Position numbers and translations under genes: made by a program
Part shown: positions 46,192 to 59,700 of the stretch, in pieces
Layout: each line of letters starts with the position of its first letter
How positions within the stretch are numbered: position 1 is the stretch's first letter
The notes under the pieces: model-generated
Told to the model about the DNA's origin: nothing
Seen by the model: only the letters and a program-made list of their open reading frames with translations
Databases searched by the model: none
Assembly (NCBI GenBank): GCA_032718565.1
Contig: JAVGVS010000040.1
Location: forward strand, 566,001-630,000
Direction of reading: 5' to 3'
Origin: Distichodus sexfasciatus
Taxonomy: Eukaryota > Chordata > Actinopteri > Characiformes > Distichodontidae
Length of the DNA stretch: 64,000 nucleotides

Positions 46192-49100
46192 CTACTCCCT
46201 ATTGCAGGATCTTGGCACGAGTTTCAGGGTCACAGGAACCTTAGGTTGAAAAAGTTGATTCAGCTGAATGGGAATCTGGAAAATAAGTTTGACTTCAGTC
46301 ACATGATGATAACTTTCACACACAATATAGTCCTATAATTTCTTCCAGTTGCACATTAAGATATCTATACACCAACCTGAGTTTCTTTGCATGTCTCCAG
46401 ACTGAAGTTTTGCAGAAGTTTCACGACCACAAGTTTCATGATCATCTGAGCAAACCTCATTCCCACACAGTTGCGGGGCCCGAGTCCAAACGGCATGAAA
46501 GTGTAGGGGTTAATGTCGTTCCCTGGACTGAACCTTAAGATATCACAAGATGGAAGAGACGTCGCGGTCAGCAAATCATCTTCCTCAGATACACATAAAA
46601 ACAGGGAAATGACAACTAGACCAGTGACCATCAGCCCCGCTCCCGGAGACCAGCCTTCCTATAGAATACAGTTCAGCACCTACTTTAACACAAGGCCACC
46701 TGTAGCCGATGTTCAAACCTTCCATTTGTGTTCATCAGTAATCAGATTCAGACTTTCTAGCTTGTGTATAATTTCCCTTTCACAAGATTAGACTGCACGC
46801 ATCATGACGATGGATTTCCTGTTCAGGGTTGTTGTCCAGAGCTAGTCCAATTGAGAGTCAGGAGGAACATGAGGTCTAGAATTTTAGACTTTTTGAACAG
46901 TTTTTCAGCCTATATTTTAGAACAGTATTTCACAGTTCCTTTTACAGAACATAACTTATAACAACTTGAGCACTTTACCTTTCAGGCCTGAACTCTTCTG
47001 GAGAATCCCACAGCTGTGGATCTCTGCACATAACGTAAGTGGGGATTGCTACCAGGGTGTCTTTAGGAATGGTGATTCCATTCAGCTCAACAGTCTTCTT
47101 ACAGACCCTCTCCAGACGAGGTGCAGTGGGGAGGAGACGCATCGACTCATTGATGGCCATCTCCAGATACTCCAACTTCATTAGCGCATCATAAGTCACA
47201 GGAGTCTGTCAAACATAATGTACAGTTGTAGGTCATTTCCTAACTGTTTAAACATCTTCACCATTATTATCATCTCTGTTTCTGCTGATACTTTACTACT
47301 GCCAAAATTCTTGCCTTTTCTCATCACCATTAGATGTAAATACACATAATCACATGATCTCCTCTAATGTCAGTTCAACAAATCACTCCCTACTTCAGCT
47401 GGGGTGCATCTGGGGTGCATTCCCCAAAAGCATAGATAACATAGTGTACATTAGCCACTAACACAGTGTACATTAGCCGCTAACATATAGCAACGAACAC
47501 AGTGTACATTAGCAACTAACACAGTGTTGCTAACGTAGTAAGCAAAACGTTAGCAACTATGCTTTTGGGAAACGCACCCCTAGTGTACGAACAATATAAA
47601 GTGCTTTGCTCACATTTTGAGGAAATTTCTTGTTGATCTCTTCCATCAGTTTGCTCATGCAGTCTGGATTAGTGGCGAGGTTGTACAGGAGAAAACTCAG
47701 GGTGGTGCTGGTGGTCTCATATCCTCCCAGAATAAAGATGAAGGATTGGGAAAGAATCTCATGATCCGTTAAGCCTGTAATATGACAAGCAAGGCCACAC
47801 TTTAAAACACACCTCAACAAGTGTTAAGAGATGGTTTAATGCTGTTGTTAAAGTGGAAGCTTCTTAGATGTTGTTGTAACTCTCACCTTTCACTGGTTGT
47901 TCTGTTGAGAGTTTGTCAGCCTGTTCATCAGATATCTGGCACTGGATCATGAGCTGCAGGAAATCTACCCGGCTCTTAGAAAAGGAAAAAAACTTCAGCA
48001 TATCTCTGTATTTTTTATATATTTGAAATATACACACAGTGACTCTGTACAGATTTTGTGACACATACATTGCCATTCTTGATATGCTGGTCTTTGATCT
48101 TCTTCAGGGCGCTGTAGAAAAAGTCTGTTGTTGACTTTGAAAACAGAGTAAATCCCATTTTAGCCAAAAGTCGAGCAGCAAAGGGAAACAAAGCTGCAGA
48201 AAAAAGCACAGCAGACGTTTAGAATAAGTTTGTCTTGAAAATCAATTCCAATTCAAAGTGCTCAGTTCGACTGTCACAGATTTAATTTCCAGTTTTAGTG
48301 TGTTACTTTGACTAGATATCAAAGGAAGGTAACAGCAAATAACACCTACTTAATATCAGCAGAAGGGGACTGAAGAAGTTGAAATTCAACATTTTCTTTA
48401 TCTGGGTGACAAAAGGATCATTTGGGTTGTTCACAGAATCAATTTCCACGCTAAAAGAGGCACTGGCAACAACATCCATAGAGTAGGGAGCAAAGGTGCT
48501 ATGAGAGAAAAGTACGATTAAGCATCAATATACAAACATCACTGGCTTTAAAAATAAATATGAAAACCAGCAGTAACCGACTATAAAACATTACATTTGC
48601 CCCCAAGTGAACTGTAAATATAATATTAATCTAAATCACATTTCAGATGCTCAGAAACTGATAACACATCTTTACAGTTCTAAATACTGTACTTTTAAAT
48701 ATTGATTTATATATTAAATCTGCATTTATAATTAAATGTTTGTGCACTGGACATTTTTTGTTAAAAATAACACATACTCCTTAATTTTAACAGCCTCTTC
48801 TGCGTTTCGTTTCTTCAGATTTTCAATGAGACGGTTTGCACATGTCTCAGCTATTGGAAAGATCTGGAACAGATCAAATTATGTAAGAGTTGCTTAATAA
48901 TGCGAGTTTAAGACAGCTCTATTTTACTGCAGTTGTTCAGGAAACAGATATTAACTGTTTGATTCGGTATTAGACTATGTACAGTATATGTACAAACATG
49001 TGCAGCTATAGCAGTGGTCACTTGCGCAAGGTGAATATTGCATTGTAGTTCATTTGTAATGATTTTGAACTTGGCACCTCCTTTATTCGTCCACTTGTAA

Positions 49101-50410
49101 AGAGCGGAGAGAGAGAACCACGGATCCGTTTCCACTTCTCATCTTTTGCAACAGTTATCCCATCAGCAAAGGGCCCAGCCAAATCTTCGTTTGTTTCCTA
49201 AATATAATGAATCATTTGATCAGTCCCACAAACACTCCATTTACAGCATATTTAGACAAATTCTACATGCTTTACAATATGTTTACACTGACTGTTAGTT
49301 TCGTCAGCTGATTTGGTCAACAGGCATGTCTCAAAAGAGACAACAATCTCCAGAAACACAAATATGTGATTAAGTGTCTTTAAGACAAGCTATCAATTGA
49401 ATAAGGACAAAATCTGTGATATAAAATACAGTATAATCAAAGTGACTTGTTAGGGTCAGATACTAAGACTACATTCACATGAAACAGAGGGATAGACTTA
49501 CCCGTCTATTAGTGAAGACAGAGTAACATTCTTTCACCATAATGGCTTTAATCATCTCTAGGTCTGAGACCATTAGAATCGGCAGCCTTCCATCGAAGAT
49601 CCTTATTAATAAAAAGAAATATACCTTTAGTATGCTGGTTAACTCCAAAGGAACATCTCAGAACAAGCAGAATAAAGCTCTGTTTCATCTACGAACGCAA
49701 AATATTTACAACAAAGTCCTAAACTGTAATATGTAGGTGCTAAAGCAGAATAAGCAGTAAACACAATGTAAAATATCTGTGATATGAATTTTTTTGTTAT
49801 GTAATAAAAATGTGCTCTATTGCATTTATTATCATTATTCATATTGTCTTGAATAGACATGGTGAAAGTACAATTTATGTATGCATCAAGTAAATAAACA
49901 AATAGTAATGATTTATTTCTTAGGAATAAAAGATTGCCATCAAATAACATCATTACTTACCCCCAAATCTTTCCATATTTTTTGTAACACTCTGTATCAA
50001 AGTTATGAAAACCCTTAAAGAGAATAAAAATGTTTGCACTTGAGTGACAAAAAAAACACTGCATAAACACCGTCCTTATTCAACATTAATGTTCAAACAC
50101 TCCTTTGGACCTGTAGATCCCCGTACCTTTCTGTATGCTAGAAACGTCCCAAAAAATGGCCAAGGCCTCGGTCCTGGGATTCCCAGCTTTTTAAAAAATC
50201 CATACGGCCAAACCCCATAGCTGTAGAGAAGAAACACAGCAGCAGGTAAACCTACATTCACACAAACCACAGCCAGAGTGGATCTGCATCACTTACACAG
50301 CTAGAAATACAACTTGGGACTATGGATGGACATCAAACTTACACAAGCAGAAGAGAGACCAGCAGTATGACCAGACTCCATGTCACGGAGAGAAATGAGA
50401 AGACACTCAT
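46192..50410 (-). CDS. Cytochrome P450 family 3 (cyp3a/cyp3c-like), proximal copy, complete
   Basis: Thirteen coding exons: 50343-50410 (ATG), 50127-50220, 49961-50013, 49502-49601, 49078-49197, 48778-48863, 48350-48498, 48069-48193, 47887-47974, 47614-47774, 46979-47205, 46377-46533 and 46192-46275 (TAG). Phases sum to 1512 nt, or 503 aa, the usual CYP3A length and exon number. Visible parts are an N-terminal membrane anchor (residues 4-26), the hinge PGPRPWPFFG, the C-helix WKRIR, the I-helix oxygen-activation motif GGYETT (311-316), ExxR as ESMR (368-371), and the haem loop FGLGPRNCVG with Cys446 as thiolate ligand. The enzyme should be an ER monooxygenase of steroids and xenobiotics, using NADPH-P450 reductase. 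The subfamily (CYP3A against CYP3C) needs a tree; the position next to foxk1 recalls the teleost CYP3C locus. Exon 12 shares a conversion tract with the next gene. Confidence 0.94.
47412..47580. mobile_element. MITE with long inverted ends in CYP3 intron 10
   Basis: The left end GGGGTGCATTCCCCAAAAGC at 47412 and the right end GCTTTTGGGAAACGCACCCC ending at 47580 are inverted copies over about 23 bases with two mismatches. The interior has about three short tandem units based on ACAGTGTACATTAGC. Together it could fold into a hairpin. It lies 33 bases from the exon 10 donor. A target duplication was not identified. Confidence 0.75.
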
Positions 50411-50487
50411 ATTGTGCTCAGGTAAAGACTACAGACTCGTTTGAGGAGTTTCAGGTGAGAGTGAAGTGAAGCTGCTGCAGGGTGAAG

Positions 50488-50610
50488 TTATATGGAGCTG
50501 TAACAAGGTGTAAGTTCATCAGGGATGTCATCATAACATGGAGGTGTGTTTCTTATGACTAAATAAGGTGAATTAGAAGGATGTGGGTCAAACTCCTCAT
50601 ATCTGCCGAT
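50488..50610 (-). promoter_or_regulatory. Promoter of the proximal CYP3 gene
   Basis: ATATAA on the minus strand (50488-50493) lies about 80 bases upstream of the ATG and could be a TATA box. Further upstream, 50525-50610 contains the element ATGACTAAATAAGGT that is shared with the other P450 flank and with the orphan copy at 42.9 kb. Confidence 0.45.
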
Positions 50611-51079
50611 ATCTCACAGCTGGCAGTGTGACATTACATAAGAGCGAAACCGCGTTGAAAAAACAAGCGGGTAAAGAAACGCTAAATGTAAACACTGTTG
50701 GTTAGTAGACATTTAACACTAAAACACCAAAATGGTACTTGAAATCTCATCCGAGGGAATACAATCACTGACCTTCTGTCTGTTCGTAACTAGTTAATAT
50801 TTCGACGTTTTTGTAGTGTTCTTTAAATTAGAATAGTCTTTATCCTTATCGTTAGTCTGTACTGAAATCATAATCAGTGTAAACTCACCTGGGAAAGTGG
50901 ACACAGCTGACCTAAAACAACGTCCGACAAAGTTCTGAAACATTTCCTTATTTTTCAGCAATCAACGCTTCCCTTGTTTTTCTGTGTTAAACAGCGCCAC
51001 GTAGCGGAAAACTAAGAAAACGGCAACATTAAAGACGTCAGGTTTTTACATTTGAACAGAGATGTTTTAGAGTTGTCAT

Positions 51080-51690
51080 TTTCCCAGGTCCAGGTCAAGT
51101 CTCAAGTCTTTGAGGAGAATTTCAAACCAAGTCTCGAGTCTTTTGTCCCAAATCCAAGTCAAGTCTCTAATGACTGAAATGAGCTTCTCTCATCGGATGT
51201 CTACACTGCATTGCTGTATGTTATGAACTGAAAGCATGCACTGTACTGTCATCTATTAGCATACACGACCGTATCAACAGTGATTAGGGTTTGGCCACTT
51301 AAGAGGGTTATTTCATTACAATGTGAAGAAACTAAATGAAAGTCGGGTGTGTTCCGTAAAAGGGCAGTGCAAAGCTCGCGTTAAAACCCATTACACTAGT
51401 GGATTTTTGCGTTTTCAGAGCATTTGAACACAGCAGTTGTGCTCCGCTGTGGAGTCTGGAATAACCGAGTGGCTGCAGGCAACGCTTCAGTGTATACTGA
51501 CTTCCCTAACGTCAATACACTACAAAAACAAACGGAAATGAATGGAATAAGATGAACAATAGTTACATGAAATAAAGACTGACTCACAAATCTCGAGTTC
51601 AAGTCAGGTGTCAAGTATTTTGAGGGTCGTCATTGTTTGAGCGACTTAAGTTTGACTCGAGTTCCAAGCCTCAGACTCTGCATTTGAACA
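51080..51690. repeat. Degraded MITE-like repeat rich in CAAGTCTCGAGTC motifs
   Basis: The left part repeats AAGTCTCAAGTC and CAAGTCTCGAGTC. The right part carries TTTGACTCGAGTTCCAAG and CTCGAGTTCAAGTCAGGTG. This resembles a widespread fish MITE with AAGTC/GACTC subterminal repeats. The borders are approximate. Confidence 0.5.
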
Positions 51691-51699
51691 TATTTAAAA

Positions 51700-53280
51700 G
51701 TAGATTATTTGAGATGTTTGCTGGCTGAAGATGCACGTCTTAGCATAATAAATAATAATAAATTGTCAAATATAAATAGGTCGAAATATGGCTGACATTT
51801 AGTGGGTTTGATATTAAAAAATATTTTAGAAGATGGTGTTGAAGCAAGCTAAAATTAAAAATATTTAGTAAGAAATGAAGTCAAACAAATATCTAATTAT
51901 TTTTTTAAAAAAAATTAAACAAAAGAGGGAAACATCTTCACTCAAAGAAGATCTGGAACATGCTTTCCTGCTGGGACAGAAGTGTTGGCAAACGTAGCCT
52001 TTAATTTTCTAATACTGTATCTTTACAGTATATACAGTGGGGCAAAAAAATTGCCTGTGGCAATTCTTGTTCTCTATGTTCAAATACTTTATGCAATAAC
52101 GGGATTATTTGATGACATGTCAATACATGCTACCAGAAAACATTCCCTTCATAGCCTTGCACCAAGATTTCATTCGTAAGGCCCTAACACTGCAAACAAA
52201 TCTGTTATTCTCAGATCTGTTAAATCTACCAGTAAAAAATGATCAAGGCTTTTTGGTTAATGCTAACAATTTGGCAAATGTATATATAGTATATATAATA
52301 CACAAATAATATAGTTTCTATTTCTTTAAAACAATTCTGTTTCTATGAGTAGGCTTGTTAGAGGCTTTCCACACTTTCTCACCTTTTACCATTACCTAAT
52401 TTATCTATAATGACTAGTGGGCAGATTTTAATATAAAAGGCTTCTTCTGACGGGCCAGAATCAATCATCTGTTAAAAATGACCACGAGGCACACAGTTAA
52501 CACAATGTTTAACAGGAGAAAGTGATATAGTGACTGTTGTCTGGTCAGTAAAGGGAAATCATATTAAAATATGCACCATCAGAGAATGGCAAATTAGATT
52601 CATGGAGTTTGAAAATTTTGCAATATCTTAGCAAAAAGATTTTATAAACAGCAAAAAAGGAGAGACAAGCCTAAATAGGGAACTAACTGAACTAAAACAC
52701 ATGCAAATGCTAAGATAACTGATTAAACCAAATAAAATACTAAACACTAAACCAACAGATTAACAGAAGAGGGTAAGCTGGAGGCCAGGACTACAACAGC
52801 AACCAATAAATCAAACAGATCAAGAAACTAGGACCAAAAAACTAAGCAGACACAGGTGAAACACATAAGTAGACTAACTAATCAATTAGGAGACAGGGGG
52901 ACAGAAGAAACTGACAGACATAACACACTACACAGGTGGGGCAGCTGGGGTAAAGTCCAGGAGGAGCCGTGGCAATTATATCTCACCTCTGGCCCCACCC
53001 TAATACTCAAAAGATGATTATTGTTTTAAGATTGTTAAGCCAGGCTGCATCAATAAAAAACATAATCATTAAACCATCATATGACCACATCCGTTATTGT
53101 GAATTTGGCTATTCATTTTACAATAAACTGCAAACATTCAAACGCTCCTTCATTTAAAGGTGCTTCATAATTTCCACAACTACAGCAAAAACCTTCCTTG
53201 TGAAGATGAAATGTTTGCAATATTAAATGCTGTAAAATAGTTTCTGGAAAAAACCCGAGTACAGTTAAGTAACAAACAGT
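51700..53280. other. Intergenic spacer between the two CYP3 genes
   Basis: AT-rich, with no P450 exon found. A short ACAGTGGGGCAAAAAA segment at about 52035-52050 looks like the end of a Tc1-type element. GGTCAGTAAAGGGAA at about 52543 also occurs near 42858, next to the orphan CYP3 element. Confidence 0.45.
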
Positions 53281-53285
53281 ACCCA

Positions 53286-53291
53286 TTTATT
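53286..53291 (-). terminator. Polyadenylation signal of the distal CYP3 gene
   Basis: AATAAA on the minus strand, 217 bases after the stop codon, in the context TTTATTTACTGTATTTG shared with the proximal gene. Confidence 0.55.
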
Positions 53292-53507
53292 TACTGTATT
53301 TGTGATTACATTATAGGATAATAGTATATTGTGCAAAAGATAAAGTAATTACAAATTATGCTCATGTATTGCATTGTGTATGTAAAAATCATGATGTAGC
53401 CCAACCGTGCCTATTACATACTGTACGTTATTATCATTGGACACTGATTTTAAGAACCATGATTTCTCTACAATCAACATATTCACAGACGTTCCCCTGC
53501 TGGACCA

Positions 53508-53677
53508 TTACATATTGTGGGATCTTGGTACAAGTTTCAGAGTGACAGGAATCTTTGGTTGAAAAAAAGCATTAAGTTGAAGTGGAATCTGCAAAAAAAA
53601 AGAAATACAAAAAACAATTTTATTTAGCCAGATGATAAAAAGCCTTAGACACAATACATTCTTTTCATATACGTGAA

Positions 53678-53711
<34 letters not shown>

Positions 53712-56700
53712 TAACCTGAGTTTCTTTGCATGTCTCCAGACTGAAGTTTTGCAGAAGTTTCACAACCACAAGTTTCATGATCATCTGAGCAAACCTCATT
53801 CCCACACAGTTGCGGGGCCCGAGTCCAAACGGCATGAAAGTGTAGGGGTTAATGTCGTTCCCTGGACTGAACCTTAAGATATCACAAGATGGAAGAGACG
53901 TCGCGGTCAGCAAATCATCTTCCTCAGATACACGTAAAAACAGGGAAATGACAACTAGACCAGTGACCATCAGCCCCGCTCCCGGAGACCAGCCTTCCTA
54001 TAGAATACAGTTCAGCACCTACTTTAACACACGGCCACCTGTAGCTGGTGTTCAAACTTTCCTTCAGTGATGTAATAAGATGTATGGCAGCTCAGGGACA
54101 ATGACCAGCAGGAATTAACAGAGCTCATAACAAACTGTGTGTAGATATTTACCAACATATTTGCACCAATATGTGGGACTGACTTGTGACGTAAAATGTC
54201 ATTTCAAGGAAAATGCAGTCAACACACCTTGTCACTAGCTGTCCAAATTGCCTTTGCAACCAAAAACAATGGCTCTTTGAGTTGGTGGGTTAGGCATTGT
54301 CATCCCAAAAAGACATGGGACCACATGTCTGTGCTACCTTCAAGCTCTCCCTTTTAGCCAGGCAGCCATAGTAACTTTAGGGCACTAACTCTCTTCAGTT
54401 GCTCTTTTTTTCTGAGCTGTTCCTGAGCTGATCCCGCGCTGACGCTTCACTGACTGAACCCTCACCTGGACTCTATGGAGACCTCATCATCTGGAACCAG
54501 CTGGGACTTTTTCAGACCCTATGGACTTGAACTGAATTACCAGTTTAATATTGAACTAATTTTAGCTTAATGTTGCTGAGTGGATCTAAGCAACGACTCG
54601 GGATCCGAATGCATCCTTGTGACTATTTTTGTCTTTACTTAGAAACAAAAGTTCTATGAGTAATAAATCAGAGACTCCATGATGTGGAACCAGCTGGATC
54701 TCTTTCTGGCTGCATGGGCTTGAGCCAATTCCAAATTTAATTTTAGCTTAACTTTTATATCTTCACTTCTTAAAAAAAATTAATTAACAATTAATCTGGA
54801 ACTAATGTTTACATGTGTATTAAATGTTCACACACCCCCGTCGTCCAGAGGAGGATGGGCTCCCCTTCCGAATCTTGGTAGATCTCAAGGTTTCTTCATA
54901 CTAGAGGGAGTTTTCCTTGCTACTGTCACCTCAGGCTTGCTTGTTGGAGGTTTGGGCTGGTTATATGTAAAGCACTTTGTGATAATGACTGTTGTTAAGA
55001 GTGTTATGTAAATAGAACTGAATTGAATTGAACACGGCAGTCACCTAAACTATGCCTTTCAGAACCAACAGAGAATTACAATTGGTGAAGTTTGTGCTGA
55101 AGAGATGTCAAGCCTGGCTGGAGAGGGCAGAGCAGCTGTTTGTTGTGCTAACGGATCACCGCTATCTGGAGTTGCATTACTCATTCAAAAGACTCATCAC
55201 TTGGCAAGACCCAAGATTAGATGAAACTGAACCGTTCGTGAAGACACATTTCCAGTGGCTGAATTGGTCATTACGGCTAGTATAAAGCACTGGAGGGTGG
55301 CTTCATGTTCTACTGACAGAACAAACTGTCATATTTTTACAAGAAGTGAGGATAAGTACATTCTTCTTTCTCACTTTTCACATCTGTTCCTACACTTTTT
55401 AAGACAGTGGTTATTTATAAGAAACAAGATTTGACATTATTTTGGACAAAATATTTGCACTTATCAGAGACATAATTGGGAGTCACTTTACCTCTCAGGC
55501 CTGAACTCTTCTGGAGAATCCCAAAGCTGTGGATCTCTTTGTAAAATGCTGATTGGGATTGCTACCAGAGTGTCTTTGGGTATGGTGACTCCATTCAGTT
55601 CAATAGTCTTCTTACAGACTCTCTCCAGACGGGGAGGAGTGGGATAGAGACGCATCGACTCATTGATGACCATTTCCAAGTACTCCAGCTTCAGCAGCGA
55701 GTCGTAGCTCACAGGAGCCTGGCAAGAAATACAGGCAATTTCTTCAAACTACTCGCAAAATGTTTTCATTACTTGTTTCTACTTCCATTTTCATTACTGC
55801 CAAAAATACTGATAACTCAGACAGGCAACTTCGAGTCCAACCCACTTTAAAGGACCAAACTTTCAAAGTAGGGTTTAACGGTTTCTCATCGACTTACCGC
55901 TGTATGGAGCTGACCAGTTGATGTGTTTGAGTGGAGAAATGAAGAGCGGCGAGAGCTGTGTACCTGATTTTACAACAATATAAAGTGCTATGCTCACATT
56001 ATGAGAAAATTTCTCATCTATTTCTTCCACCAGTTTGCTCATGCAGTCTGGATTAGTGGCGAGGTTGTACAGGAGAAAAGTGAGGGTTGTGCTTGTAGAC
56101 TCATACCCTCCCAGCATGAAGATGAAGGATTGGGAAATAATCTCATGATCAGTTAAGCCTGTAAAAAGACAAGAAAGGCCACATTTTGCTGTGAAAAACG
56201 CAATACTTGTGTTATTTTGTTAGAACACAAAAACATACTATTGCCACAGACAGTTAGATAAATATTCAGCTGAGTGAAGTCAGTTACATTCCTCATTGCT
56301 ATAGAATCAAGCAAACTACAGAAGACAGATTGACAGAAGATAGACACAATTTCAAAATAGTTTTATTAAAATTTAATGAACAAGCAAGTAACAGGAGCAA
56401 TATAGGGCAAAATAATCTCCTGCTCACTGTTACATGCCAAAAAACTGAACTGAAAAACATATTATGACTATAGTGTACACATAACAAAAGCCTTGTTTCA
56501 ACAGCAATTAAATAATAAACTATGATTCATGATTTAACACATATCCTAAAAGGGGGTTTTACAGATCTTGCTGTAAGCTTTCACCTTTCAGTGGTCGTTC
56601 TGTTAAGAGTTCTTGCTCATCAGATATCTGGTCCTGTATCATGAGCTGCAGGAAGTCTACCCGGCTCTGAGGGAATAGAGACTTTATCATCACTATCTCT

Positions 56701-59700
56701 CCATTTATTGGAAAGATACACTTTCAGTTTGACGTAACATTTACATTCATGCCATTTATTGGATGCTCTTCTCCAGAGCGACATGAATTACCTAATAACA
56801 GGGACAGTTTCCCTGGAGCAATTTGGGGTTAAGGGCTTTGCTCAGGGTCCAGTGGTGGTAGTGCTGGAGGTAGGATGGATCTGCATTTGAACCAATGACC
56901 TCTTGGTGCATAGCTGAGTATCCTACCACTAGGCCACCACCACCCCTTTAGTAATAAGTTGTTATTTCACACATACATTCTCATTCTTCTTATGCTGGTC
57001 TTTTATTTTCCTCAGGGCGCTGTAGAAAAAGTCCATTGTTGACGTTGAAAACAGTGTGAATCCCAGTTTAGACAAAAAAGGACCAGTAAATGGAAACAGA
57101 ACTGCATAAAAACACAAAAAATGCATTAAAACATTTTGTCTGAATCTATTCCAAATGCTTCCATTTACAATGATTTACACTGACGGTGTATAAGGATATA
57201 TGCCTACTCAGTATCAGAAGAAGAGGATTGAAGAAACTGAAAATAAAAAATTTCTTGAGGTGGGTGACAAAAGGGTCATTTGGGTTGTTCACTGAATCAA
57301 TTTCCACACTAAAAGAGGCACTGGCAACAACATCCATAGAGTAGGGAGCAAGTGCCCTAAAAAGAGACATGTTTTAGTTAGCATGGTCACTGATCATTGC
57401 TTTCTTGAATTAAACTCTAGTAACAAAGTATATTACCATGTAAACTCAGGGTATGATGGTAATGTAATTTTGTAATATTTTTTTCATCAAAATCAAATTG
57501 CAGACTGCCAGTAAGACTCCTATTTTAACTATTAGTTAATCAATGGTTGAGTTTTCAATAATTTTAGGAAATTAGGCAGTGCTTAAAATGACACATACTC
57601 CTTCATTTTAACCGACTCTTTTAGGTTTCTTCTCTTCAAATTGTCAATGAGGCGATCTGCGTGTTTCTCAGCTATTGGGTACATCTGGAACAGATCAAAT
57701 TTAAACATAACTGACAAAAAGAGTAAAAGGCAGAAACATCATTTATTGCATCTCTATTTCTCCATGAAATTGTTTTAAAATATTATTTGTATATTTTTCT
57801 CTGGTTGTGGGGATTTTAAATGATGCACCTCTTTCAGTCGTCCACTTGTAAAGAACGGAGAGAGAGAACCACGAATGCGTTTCCATCTGTCATCCTTTAC
57901 AAAATTTACTCCATCAGCAAAGGGGCCAACCAAATCTGGGTTCATTTCCTAGATATAAAAATATAACTAGTTAAAACTGTTTACATGCATGCACTGCTAT
58001 TAAGCATAAAACCTGTCATTTAAAAAATATACCATTAGCTAATTAGCTAGGTTCAGCTACTAATAAGTTCAAATGAAACAGAAACAACGACTTACCCTTC
58101 TATTAGTGAAGACTGAGTAACATTCTTTCACCATAATGGCTTTAATCATCTCTAGATCTAAGACCATTAGAATCGGCAGCCTTCCATCAAAGATCCTTAG
58201 TAATAAAAATAGAAATACACCTTTTATAAACAAGTTAACACCAGCAAATCATGAACAAGCAAAATACTATCATTAAAACAAAACATTTCTTCCTCTTCTA
58301 ATAAGCCCTGTAATATGTAACTGCTAAAAGTATGTGCAGATGAGCTGTGTGTTCGATAAAGAAAAGGTATGCCAGCAGATATGTGCAGGAAAGCTTAACA
58401 ATTCATGACTTGACTTTGAAAGTATTTATGTGTCTTTTCCAAAACGTAAATGAATGATTTAAAGGCTGAAATCCAATTATATAATTTAGAATATCCTTAC
58501 TCACCCCCAAACCTTTCCATACTTCTTGTGACACTCCATATCGAATTTGTAAAAACCCTTTAAAAAGTAAAAATATCTGCAGTAAGTCACCTTCATCAGT
58601 AGCATTCAGCATAAATTTTCCAACAGTCCATCTGACCTGTAGATCTACACACCTTTCTGTAATATAAAAAGGTCCCAAAGAATGGCAATGGCCTTGGTCC
58701 TGGAATTCCAAGCTTTTTAAAAAATCCATAAGGCCAAATACCATAGCTGAGGAAAATAAGAGAAATACAGTCATTGCAAGGTTAGAATACTCATATGGCA
58801 GGTTGCTATATAGAGATGTTGTTAAACCTGCCTTTACAGAAATAAAATGAGAATCATTTATATATTTGAATAAACATAAAGTAATGGTAAGCAAAAAAAA
58901 CACATGAACACATTATGAAAGAGTAAGTTCTGTTAAAAAGTCAACTGGAAAATAACTTCGATTTTTTTCTGATGCCCATGGTCAGCTGGTTCCAGCACCA
59001 TCAACAATTTAGTAATATTTTCAAATTTGTAAAATAATTGTAAAGCCACCTTTAACTGTTACAGAAAGGATGGGAACAGCACACAGAAGCAGAAACTAGC
59101 AACAGGAACAGAAACCAGAACCAAACTTCAGAACAAAGAAAATAAGGAGAGGCAGGCTTAGATTACACCAAGGACTGAGACCATGAGACCATAGTCAGCC
59201 TTTGGTGGCTGAGAGTTGGATGGCAGGATGCAACTGTGACTTTTAATTAGATTCTGTATCCAAATGGAAGTCAGGGCAGGGTTCTTTCTTGGTTTTTGTT
59301 AAAATTCTAGCTGCAGCATTTCATAAAAGCAGTACAGAACTGCAGAAGCAGTAGTCACCTGCACTAATGAAGACATTAATAAGTCTTGTTTAGACACAAG
59401 ATCTCTAGCTATGTGGTCAGATTCACAATCACACCAAAGATTGTTTTATTTGGATTGTGGTTTTGTGTGTTCTTGAGGAAGTGTTCTGAATATCACCTTT
59501 ATTTACTTAGAAGGGTGTTGCATTCTAGCAGGGACGTCAGAAGCATTTGTATAAATTTTGAATGAAGTACATTCCCCTTCCCGCATCCAGGTGCATTTTA
59601 ACAGGTTGTTTGATGCCTACTTTTACCTAAGCTAAAAAAATTAGCTTAAAGACTAATTCAGAAGTAGATTCAATAATAAGCAATCATTCAACTAGTCTGT

